In this document: positions 57,244-64,000 of the stretch, piece by piece
How the letters are laid out: each line of letters opens with the position of its first letter
How positions within the stretch are numbered: position 1 is the stretch's first letter
Assembly (NCBI RefSeq): GCF_009649845.1
Contig: NZ_WJIE01000003.1
Coordinates: 372,001 to 436,000 of the forward strand
Direction of reading: 5' to 3'
Length of the DNA stretch: 64,000 nucleotides
Origin: Polyangium spumosum
GTDB lineage: Bacteria; Myxococcota_A; Polyangia; Polyangiales; Polyangiaceae
Notes under the pieces: model-generated
The model's input: only the letters and a program-made list of their open reading frames with translations
Database searches by the model: none
Told to the model about the DNA's origin: nothing
Program-made: the position numbers and the translations under genes

Positions 57244-58482
57244 ATGCGTGTCGTCGCCGTCAACCAATTTTATGCCCCCGACCACGCCGCCACCTCGCAG
57301 CTCCTCACCGAGCTCTGCGAGGACCTCGCCGACGCCGGCGAAGACGTGACGGTCATTGCGAGCCGCGGCGGATACCTCGGCGGAGGTGCACCTCCCCTTC
57401 CGACCCGCGAGCACATCCGCGGCGTCGACGTCGTCCGCCCCCCGGCCACGCGCTTCGGCAAGGCCACGATGGCCGGCCGCCTCGCCGATTACCTGTCGTT
57501 CTGGGCGACGAGCGTGCTCGCCGCCGCGCTCGAAGCCAAACCCGACGTGCTGCTCGTGCTCACGACCCCGCCGATGATCGCCGCGGGCGGCGCGCTCGTC
57601 GCCCTCGCACGCCGTCTGCCGCTCGTGACGTGGGTGCAGGACGTCTACCCCGACGCGGCGACGAAGCTCGGGTACCTCGCGCCCCGCGGCCCCGCCTCGC
57701 TCGCGCTCTCGGCCCTCGGCCACGCCACGCACCGCGCCGCCGCCCGCATCGTCGCGCTCTCCTCCGGCATGGCCGACCGCCTCGTCGCCCAGGGCGCGCC
57801 ACGCGAGCGAATCCGCGTGTTGCCGAACTGGTCGGACGGTCGCCTCGTGTCGCCCCGCGGACGCGAAGGCCACCCTTTCCGAAAAACCCACGCGCTCGAA
57901 GGCAAATTCCTGGCGATGTACAGCGGCAACCTCGGCATCGGGCACGACGTCCGGACGTTCGTCGAGGCCGCGCGGCGCTTGAAAGACCACGTGCCCGAGC
58001 TCGTCGTGCTCTTCATCGGCGACGGCGTGCGGCGCGCCGAGGCGGAGGCGCTCGCAAAGGGCCTCGAAAACGTGCGATTTTTGCCGTACCAGCCCCACGA
58101 CGCGATCGGCGAGAGCCTCTCGGCGGCGGACGTGCACCTCGTCTCGCTGCGCGAGGACCTCGAAGGACTGCTCGTCCCGAGCAAGCTCTACGGCGCGCTC
58201 GCCGCGGGCCGGCCCGTGATCTACCTCGGACCGCCGCGCTGCGAGGTCGCCCGCGTGGTGCGCGAGGACGATCTCGGCTGGACGGGACGGCCCGGCGACG
58301 TCGAGGGCCTCTGCCGCGCGCTCGAGGACGCGGCCACGCGAAGAGCTGCCTGGGACGAAAAGGGCGCGCGGGCCCGCAGGATCTTCGACGAACGGTACGA
58401 TCGTCCCGTATCCTCGGCCCGCTTCCGCGCCCTCTTGCAGGAGGCGTCGAAGGAACCTCCCCCGCTCGCCTTTGGCTCTTGA
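57244..58482 (+). CDS. GT4 family glycosyltransferase (WbuB-like)
   Basis: 412 residues from ATG 57244. The N-terminal domain reads RVVAVNQFYAPDHAATSQLL and TWVQDVYPDAATKLGYL; the C-terminal domain reads FLAMYSGNLGIGHDVRTFVE, then VRFLPYQPHDAIGESLSAAD and the donor-site LEGLLVPSKLYGALAAGRPV, in which the first Glu/Val and PSKLYG block is typical of the WbuB (fucosaminyl-transferase-like) subgroup. It is the first gene of the second polysaccharide operon and is followed by the initiating transferase. Confidence 0.9.
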   Translation: MRVVAVNQFYAPDHAATSQLLTELCEDLADAGEDVTVIASRGGYLGGGAPPLPTREHIRGVDVVRPPATRFGKATMAGRLADYLSFWATSVLAAALEAKPDVLLVLTTPPMIAAGGALVALARRLPLVTWVQDVYPDAATKLGYLAPRGPASLALSALGHATHRAAARIVALSSGMADRLVAQGAPRERIRVLPNWSDGRLVSPRGREGHPFRKTHALEGKFLAMYSGNLGIGHDVRTFVEAARRLKDHVPELVVLFIGDGVRRAEAEALAKGLENVRFLPYQPHDAIGESLSAADVHLVSLREDLEGLLVPSKLYGALAAGRPVIYLGPPRCEVARVVREDDLGWTGRPGDVEGLCRALEDAATRRAAWDEKGARARRIFDERYDRPVSSARFRALLQEASKEPPPLAFGS

Positions 58483-58537
58483 ATGTGGAAGGACGTCCGA
58501 ACAACCAAGATCCAGCGATGACGAGAGGCATCGGCGC

Positions 58538-60064
58538 ATGAGGACCTACCTGGCGGCGTTCGCGCTCTCGGCGCTCGTCAGTGGGATTTTCACGCCGCTC
58601 GTGCGCCTCCTCGCGTTCCGGATCGGCGCGGTCTCGCGCCCCGGGGGCCGGCACGTGCACGGCCGCGAGACCCCGCGGCTCGGCGGCCTCGCGATTTTCG
58701 CGGGGTTCTTCGCGCCGCTCATGGGCCTCTTTTTCGTGCAATCGGTCGTCGCGCAGGCGTTCACGCAGGACGTCCGCAAGGTCATCGGCCTCTTCGCGGG
58801 CGGCGCGCTGCTCTGCGGCGTCGGCGCGATCGACGATACGCGCGGGCTCCGGGCGCTGCACAAGCTGTATGCGCAGGTCGCGGTGGCCGTGCTCGCGTTC
58901 GCCTGCGGATTCCGGATCGACGCGATTTCCTTGCCCTTCGTGGGCGAGCTCTCGATGGGCATCTTCGCCTTGCCCGTCACGGTGCTCTGGATCGTGGGCA
59001 TCGTGAATGCGGTGAACCTCATCGACGGCCTCGACGGCCTCGCCGCGGGCGTGGTGTTCTTCGCGGGCCTGACCAATTTCGTCGTGGCGTATCTCTCGTT
59101 CGGCACACTGCCGGCGCTCTTCATGGCCACGATGATGGGCACGATCATCGGGTTTCTTTTCTACAATTTCAACCCGGCGCGTATCTTCATGGGCGACTCG
59201 GGGAGTTATTTCCTCGGATACGTCATCGCCTCGACCTCGCTCATCGGCGCGACGCAAAAAGCCTCGACCGCGGTCTCGCTGCTCGTGCCCGTGGTCGCCC
59301 TCGGCGTGCCGATCTTCGACACGCTCTTCGCGATGGTGCGCCGCTGGCTCGAGCGACGGCCGCTCTTCTCGCCGGACCGCGGCCACATTCATCACCGCCT
59401 GCTCGACATGGGCATCACGCACCGCCGCGCGGTGCTCATCATTTACGGCGTGAGCGTGCTGCTCACGGTGGCGGCGATCGGCATCTCGCTCGGCCGGAGC
59501 TGGCAGGTGGGGCTCGCGCTCGTCGCGAGCAGCGTGGTGTTCATGGGCCTCGTCCGCGCCGTGGGGTATTTCGAGGAGGTCCACGGGCGGCGGCGCCAAA
59601 AAGAGCGGCTCCGCTCGCGCGACAGCGAGATCCTGCGCCGCCTCTTGCCGCGGCTCCCGGCGCGCTTCGAGGCGGCTCGATCGGAGGCCGACGTGCTCTC
59701 CGCGCTCGGGCTCTTCGCGCTCGAAGGGCAGCTCTCGTTCGTCGAGATCCTCCCCGTGACCGGCGGCGAGCCGACGGCGTTTCGCTGGACGAACCCGAAG
59801 GACGACGACCCCTTCGGCCGCGACGTGGTGTCGGCGCGTTATCCGATCGGCCGGGACGACGCGGCGCGCGCGGAGCTCAAATTCGGCTTCCGGAGCGATT
59901 TCGGGGACGTCTCGCCGCAGACCGAGGTGCTCTTGCAGGTCGTGACCGACATGGTGGAGGCGAGTTTGTCGCGGGTCGGGAGCCTGCTCGCGCCGCGGGT
60001 GCTCGCGGACGCGGAGGCGCCCGAAGCGGCGGCGCTCGCGGCCGCCTCGGAGATCGGGCGGTGA
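58538..60064 (+). CDS. WecA/TagO-like undecaprenyl-phosphate sugar-1-phosphate transferase with C-terminal extension
   Basis: The first about 350 residues form the polytopic membrane enzyme: PRLGGLAIFAG, NAVNLIDGLDGLAAG, RIFMGDSGSYFLGY and HIHHRLLDMGI are the conserved cytoplasmic motifs that bind the nucleotide sugar and metal. It starts glycan synthesis by loading a HexNAc-1-phosphate on undecaprenyl phosphate. Residues about 360-508 are an unusual soluble domain (FEAARSEADVLSALGLFALE, RVGSLLAPRVLA) with a GAF-like look, possibly regulatory. The stop overlaps the deacetylase start. Confidence 0.92.
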   Translation: MRTYLAAFALSALVSGIFTPLVRLLAFRIGAVSRPGGRHVHGRETPRLGGLAIFAGFFAPLMGLFFVQSVVAQAFTQDVRKVIGLFAGGALLCGVGAIDDTRGLRALHKLYAQVAVAVLAFACGFRIDAISLPFVGELSMGIFALPVTVLWIVGIVNAVNLIDGLDGLAAGVVFFAGLTNFVVAYLSFGTLPALFMATMMGTIIGFLFYNFNPARIFMGDSGSYFLGYVIASTSLIGATQKASTAVSLLVPVVALGVPIFDTLFAMVRRWLERRPLFSPDRGHIHHRLLDMGITHRRAVLIIYGVSVLLTVAAIGISLGRSWQVGLALVASSVVFMGLVRAVGYFEEVHGRRRQKERLRSRDSEILRRLLPRLPARFEAARSEADVLSALGLFALEGQLSFVEILPVTGGEPTAFRWTNPKDDDPFGRDVVSARYPIGRDDAARAELKFGFRSDFGDVSPQTEVLLQVVTDMVEASLSRVGSLLAPRVLADAEAPEAAALAAASEIGR

Positions 60065-60807
60065 TCCTTCTTTATCATCACATCCTGCCCGAGGGCCCGG
60101 CCCCTGGGTTTGCCGAAGAGGACGGGCTCACGTTCCGGCACAGCCCCGAGGGCCTCCGATTCCACCTCACGGAGCTCCGGCGCCGAGGATATCGATTCGG
60201 CTCGCTCGACGGCCTCGTTCGTCAGCTCGACGGCGGCGCCCGGGAGGACGTCCGCTCGGCGTTCGTGACGTTCGACGACGGCTGGCGAAACCAGTACGAG
60301 CACGCGTTGCCGATCCTGCGAGCGCTCGGGATCCCGGCGACGTTTTTCGTGACCACGAGCCATCTCCGCGAGGAGAGCGCGTGCGCGAAACGAATGGGCC
60401 CCGCCGAGCTCCGGGCGCTCGCCGACGCGGGCATGACGATCGGCTCGCACACGCGCACGCACCCGGACCTCGCGCGCCTCGACGATACACGCCTCGACGA
60501 CGAGCTGCGCGGCAGCCGGCAAGACCTCGAGGATCTGCTCGGCAAACCCGTCACGTTGTTCGCGTATCCGGGCGGCTCGCTCTCCGCGCGCGTGGTCCGC
60601 GCCGTGCGCCGGGCGGGCTACGAGGCCGCGTGTTCGAGCTACGGCCCGGCGCGGAACGACGCCACGTCGATCTTCTGGATGTATCGCGACGTGATCAGCG
60701 AGTCGATGCGCAGCCTGCGGGATCGTTATCGCCTCTCCCCCGTCGCGCGGGCGCTCCTCACGTTCCGCGTCGAGCGCCGCCTGCGTGAGGGCCTGCACCG
60801 CGCCTGA
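60061..60807 (+). CDS. Polysaccharide deacetylase (NodB homology, CE4)
   Basis: 248 residues from GTG 60061. The NodB motifs are clear: VTFDDGWRNQYEHALPIL (TFDDG), IGSHTRTHPDLAR (SHxxxH zinc ligands), then LFAYPGGSLS. There is no signal peptide, so it would act on cytoplasmic or lipid-linked intermediates, or have another polysaccharide-modifying role. It removes N-acetyl groups from sugars. Coupled by GTGA overlap with the WecA-like gene and 6 bases before the GNAT gene. Confidence 0.9.
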   Translation: MILLYHHILPEGPAPGFAEEDGLTFRHSPEGLRFHLTELRRRGYRFGSLDGLVRQLDGGAREDVRSAFVTFDDGWRNQYEHALPILRALGIPATFFVTTSHLREESACAKRMGPAELRALADAGMTIGSHTRTHPDLARLDDTRLDDELRGSRQDLEDLLGKPVTLFAYPGGSLSARVVRAVRRAGYEAACSSYGPARNDATSIFWMYRDVISESMRSLRDRYRLSPVARALLTFRVERRLREGLHRA

Positions 60808-60813
60808 GGAGCC

Positions 60814-61848
60814 ATGACGGATCTCTCGGTTCGGGCATTTTCGCGCGAGGAAGTCCGGGATCACGTCGAGGCGTTCGCGCAGCTCCACGGCGTGCGGCCG
60901 GAGGATTTCGACGTCGATTTCATGGACTGGTGGTTCTTCCAGAACCCCACGCACGAGGGGCTCCTCGCGGGTGTGTTCGACGCCGACAAACTCGTGGGGT
61001 ACGTCGGGTTCGCGGCGCAGCACCTGCGCGTGAAGGGGCGGCGCGTCTCCGCCGCGATCCTGAGCAGCGCGTTCACGCACCCCGATTATCGCGGCAAAGG
61101 GCTCTTCCAGCGATTGATCCGGTACCTCGTCGAGGTCGCGGGCGAACGTGGCCACGAGGCCGTCTTCGGCTGGCCGAACGAGGCCGCGCTGCGCATCTAT
61201 CTCGGCCGCCTCGGCTTCTCGGCGCTGTTTCCCGTGGACCGATCCGCCCGCCCGGTGTCCTTTGGCCCGCTCGGCGCGAGATTCGGCAAAACAGGCGTCT
61301 TCGTCGCCGCATGTGCGGGCGCCGCGCTCGATCGAATCCTCCCGCTGCGCCTCGGGCGTCACCGCTACGAGATCGGGCCTGCCTCCGAGCACGAATGGGA
61401 GGGGTTCATGGCGCGCGTGATCGCCGACGCCGATTGCATGCTGGAGCGCCCGCGCGCGTACGTCCGCTTTCGCCTGTCGCGTCCGCGGCGCGAGTACCTC
61501 GAGGTGCTGCTGCGGGACGAGCGCGGCGTGCTCCGGGCCTGGGCTGCGGCCCGCCTGCCCGTACCGGGCGAGCCGTCGCGCCTGCACGTCGGCGATTTCC
61601 TCGTCGATCCGCGCAGCCGCGGCGCGCTCCGGGCGCTTTTTGCGGCCTGCGCCATGGAAGCCCGCCGCCGCTCCCTCGAGCAGGTCTACACGATCGCGCG
61701 CTCGCCGCGGATCGGGAGCTCGCTCTCCGCCCTGGGTTTTTTATCGAGGCGCAGCACGACGCCCATCGTGGCGATCGCGACGTCGGGCGCGGATCTCTCA
61801 CGCTATCGGGCGTGGGAGTATCGCGACGCCGACATGGACATGTTCTGA
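60814..61848 (+). CDS. GNAT-type N-acetyltransferase
   Basis: The 344-residue protein has a GNAT core at about 45-140: KLVGYVGFAAQHLRVKG, then the acetyl-CoA loop HPDYRGKGLFQRLIRYL and WPNEAALRIYLGRLGFSALF. The C-terminal half adds a second, degenerate GNAT-like domain (VGDFLVDPRSRGALRALFAA). Double-GNAT proteins in glycan loci usually acylate amino sugars or act like FemAB-type ligases. Following a deacetylase, it may re-acylate the exposed amine. It faces the Wzc-like gene tail to tail. Confidence 0.82.
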   Translation: MTDLSVRAFSREEVRDHVEAFAQLHGVRPEDFDVDFMDWWFFQNPTHEGLLAGVFDADKLVGYVGFAAQHLRVKGRRVSAAILSSAFTHPDYRGKGLFQRLIRYLVEVAGERGHEAVFGWPNEAALRIYLGRLGFSALFPVDRSARPVSFGPLGARFGKTGVFVAACAGAALDRILPLRLGRHRYEIGPASEHEWEGFMARVIADADCMLERPRAYVRFRLSRPRREYLEVLLRDERGVLRAWAAARLPVPGEPSRLHVGDFLVDPRSRGALRALFAACAMEARRRSLEQVYTIARSPRIGSSLSALGFLSRRSTTPIVAIATSGADLSRYRAWEYRDADMDMF

Positions 61849-61855
61849 TCGGCCG

Positions 61856-64000
61856 TCAGGAGGGCGGCGCGCTCGCGGCGCCGTCCGCGTCGGGATCGCC
61901 GCCCTTGCGGGATCGACGAGGCGGCGGGTCGGCCTCGTAATATCCCTGCCGCTGGTAATAATAATATCGATACTTGTATTCGTGTTTGCTGAAGTTCACG
62001 GCGTTCAGCACCGCGCCCGCCTTCGTCGCGCCGATGTCCTGCAGCGCCCGCACCGCGTGCCGCGCGAGCTCCTTCGTCGTCTTGAAGGCGCGCACGACGA
62101 GCACCGTGCCGTCGACGAGCGTGGAGAGCACGGCCGCGTCCGTGACCGGCACGATCGGCGGGCTGTCGATGATCACCCGGTCGAAGCGCTTCTTCACGTC
62201 GTCGAGGAATTTCTTGAACTTGTCGCTGTGGAGCAGCTCCGCCGGGTTCGGCGGAATGGGGCCCGCCGGGATGACCCACAGGTTCGGCACGTCCGTCTCG
62301 AGCACGGCGTCGTCGAGCGAATCTTCGATCATCGCCGTCGTCACGCCGACCTCGGAGGTCTTCCGGAAGACGCGGTGCACGCGCGGCCGGCGCAGATCAC
62401 AGTCGATGAGCGCGACCTTCTGCCCCGCCTGCGCCATGACGATGGCGATACACGTGGCCACCGTCGTCTTGCCCTCCGAGGGCCCCGCGCTCGTGACGAG
62501 CAGCGTGCGATAAGGTTTGTCGGGGGCCATGAAGAGCAGGTTCGTCCGGATGGTGCGGGCCGCCTCGGCGATGCCGCTCGTCGGCTGCTCGTGCACGATG
62601 AGCTCGGAGTTCGTCACGCGCACCGGCTTGCCCCGCTGCCGCCGCGGCGTATACGTGCCGGGTTTGCCCCCGTCGTCGATCTCGGGCAAGAGGCCGAGGA
62701 ACGCCAAGCCGAGGTCCTTTTCGACTTCGTCGGGCGTCTTCAAGCTTCGATCGAGCAGGCCGCGGGCGAGCGCCGTCGCGATGCCGAGCAGGACGCCCAG
62801 AAACACCCCGATCGCGATGCTGCGCGTGACCTGCGGCCGCACCGGCGCGCGCGGGACGAGCGGCCGATCGAGGACGCGGATGTTGTTCACGCGCAAGACC
62901 CGCGCGAGGTCGCTCTCCTTCGTGCGCTCGAGGACGAGCGAATAGAGCTTCTCGTTGTTCTCCTTCGAGCGGCGGAGGCGGTTGTACTCGATCTCGAGCA
63001 AATTCAGATCGAGCGCCTGCTTCTTCGCCCGCTCGAAGAGCCCCGACAAACCAGCCTCCTGGCGCTTCAGGACGGCGAGGTCCTTGTCGAGCGCGCGCTG
63101 GATGTTCTTCACCTCGGCGAGCAAGGCTTTCTTCGCTGCCTCGGCCCGCGCGTCGGCCTCCTTCACGTCGGGGTAATTGCGCCCCTTGCCCTCGCCGAGC
63201 AGGCCGTCCCGCGTGCGGATCGCCTCCTCGTACGAGGTCCGCAGGCCCATCAGGACGTTGCTCTCGAGCAGCTCGCTCGCAGGCAGATCCGTGGGGTTGT
63301 CCCCCTTGATCTTGGCGAGCTCGTCGCGCCGCGCCTGCACCTCTTCCTTGCGCGTGCGGACCGAGGTGAGCGTGTCATTGAGCTGCTTCATCTCCTCGCG
63401 CAGCATGTTCGACTGATCGTCGATCGCGACGGAGAGGATGTTCTTGGTCTCCTTGTACTCGTGCAGCGCCATCTCGCTCGACTCGAGGTCGACCTTGAGT
63501 TTGTCGAGCTGGCTGCGCAGCCAATCCGCGGCCGTCGCCGTGGAGGTCACCGCGTCGTCGAGGTTTTGCTGGACGTACGTATCGACGAGGACGTTCAAAA
63601 TGCGCTGCGCGCGCTGCGGGTCGGCGTCCTCGAGCTTCACCACCGCGAGCCGGCTCTCCTTGATCGGCTCGACCTTGAGCCGACCGCGGAGCACCTCGGC
63701 CGCGATTTCCTCGGACACCTGGGCCTCGGGCGCGGGTGCGCCCGGCGGCAGATTGCCGAGGAACGCGCCGTCGTGCTGGAGCCCGAGCTCGCTCACGACG
63801 GCCGTCGTGACCTTCATCGATTGGATGATCTTGTATTGCGTCTCGTAATACTCGCGGTTGTCCCAGAAGCTGCCCGAGCCGAGATCCACGATGTTCTCGA
63901 CCTTCTGGCCGAGCGGGCGCGGTGGGTTCGGGTCGAAGAGGATCGTCGCCTGCGCCTGGTAAATTTTGACCTGGCCGAGCGTGTTGAACGTGGCCGCGAG
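61856..64000 (-). CDS. Wzc-like polysaccharide co-polymerase and tyrosine autokinase, N-terminus beyond window
   Basis: The reading frame stays open to the window end (IYQAQATILFDPNPPRPLGQ), so the Wzz N-terminus is cut. Visible parts are a long periplasmic coiled coil (about 470 residues), a second membrane helix (TRSIAIGVFLGVLLGIATAL), and a BY-kinase domain with Walker A TSAGPSEGKTT, Walker A' VALIDCDLRRP and Walker B VIIDSPP. A Tyr-rich tail (HEYKYRYYYYQRQGYYE) is the autophosphorylation cluster. Such kinases control chain length and export of capsule or exopolysaccharide. Confidence 0.94.
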   Translation of the reverse strand, partial: LAATFNTLGQVKIYQAQATILFDPNPPRPLGQKVENIVDLGSGSFWDNREYYETQYKIIQSMKVTTAVVSELGLQHDGAFLGNLPPGAPAPEAQVSEEIAAEVLRGRLKVEPIKESRLAVVKLEDADPQRAQRILNVLVDTYVQQNLDDAVTSTATAADWLRSQLDKLKVDLESSEMALHEYKETKNILSVAIDDQSNMLREEMKQLNDTLTSVRTRKEEVQARRDELAKIKGDNPTDLPASELLESNVLMGLRTSYEEAIRTRDGLLGEGKGRNYPDVKEADARAEAAKKALLAEVKNIQRALDKDLAVLKRQEAGLSGLFERAKKQALDLNLLEIEYNRLRRSKENNEKLYSLVLERTKESDLARVLRVNNIRVLDRPLVPRAPVRPQVTRSIAIGVFLGVLLGIATALARGLLDRSLKTPDEVEKDLGLAFLGLLPEIDDGGKPGTYTPRRQRGKPVRVTNSELIVHEQPTSGIAEAARTIRTNLLFMAPDKPYRTLLVTSAGPSEGKTTVATCIAIVMAQAGQKVALIDCDLRRPRVHRVFRKTSEVGVTTAMIEDSLDDAVLETDVPNLWVIPAGPIPPNPAELLHSDKFKKFLDDVKKRFDRVIIDSPPIVPVTDAAVLSTLVDGTVLVVRAFKTTKELARHAVRALQDIGATKAGAVLNAVNFSKHEYKYRYYYYQRQGYYEADPPPRRSRKGGDPDADGAASAPPS

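Overview
The window reads as one contiguous piece of a very GC-rich chromosome. Almost every codon ends in G or C, genes overlap by ATGA or GTGA, and GTG and TTG starts are common. The gene content (STAND/CHAT signalling proteins, a type VI secretion locus, Cys-rich lipoproteins, a DUF4157 toxin-like protein, large polysaccharide loci, candidate sigma-54 promoters) suggests a myxobacterium, probably of the Polyangiaceae/Sorangiineae type. This assignment is inference from content and composition; no marker gene is present. No rRNA, tRNA, CRISPR array or insertion sequence was recognised.

Layout. (1) 1-7566, plus strand: the end of a polysaccharide operon (GT4, Wzx flippase, NAD-sugar epimerase, GT2, methyltransferase, Wzy-like polymerase, acyltransferase). 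(2) 7642-14730, plus: a DUF4280 PAAR-like spike protein, a 1662-residue CHAT / STAND NTPase / double WD40 propeller protein and a second caspase-fold protein. (3) 14767-22391: mixed housekeeping and small genes (copper monooxygenase-like lipoprotein, phosphoesterase, DUF1993). Within it lies a lower-GC island at about 17.7-20.1 kb carrying a winged-helix/nucleosidase fusion, bracketed by a 124/125-bp direct repeat of the 3' end of a GNAT-like gene. A patchwork of tandem repeats follows at 21.37-21.68 kb. (4) 22456-41190, minus: a type VI secretion operon (TssJ, M, L, F, split VgrG, E, K, Hcp-like, C, B, G, A-like), headed by a degenerate acyl-CoA-synthetase-like protein and a Cys-repeat lipoprotein. 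No ClpV/TssH lies in the window. (5) 41326-46342, plus: a tightly coupled set (small protein, helical protein, radical-SAM activase, GTPase-like membrane protein, DUF4157 protein with a permuted papain-like domain, and a second protein sharing its PHPATVQ repeats). (6) 46398-51226, plus: methyltransferases and glycosyltransferases including a PssD/PssE pair. (7) 51285-54748, plus: an AAA ATPase coupled to a phosphoesterase/PD-(D/E)XK nuclease, behind its own promoter. (8) 54759-64000: a Uma2 nuclease-like gene and a carbamoyltransferase (minus), then a second polysaccharide locus (GT4, WecA-like initiator, deacetylase, GNAT) facing a Wzc-type tyrosine kinase.

How it fits together. Both ends and part of the middle make surface polysaccharide: WecA initiates, GTs extend, Wzx/Wzy flip and polymerise, Wzc controls length, and deacetylase, acyl-, methyl- and carbamoyltransferases decorate. 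Between them sit contact-dependent weaponry (T6SS, spike proteins, toxin-like proteins) and candidate conflict or defence modules. The strongest candidates for undescribed systems are the AAA + phosphoesterase-nuclease pair, the radical-SAM/GTPase/DUF4157 operon, the nucleosidase island, and the DUF4280/CHAT-STAND/caspase cassette. All functional statements are inferred from motifs read by eye.
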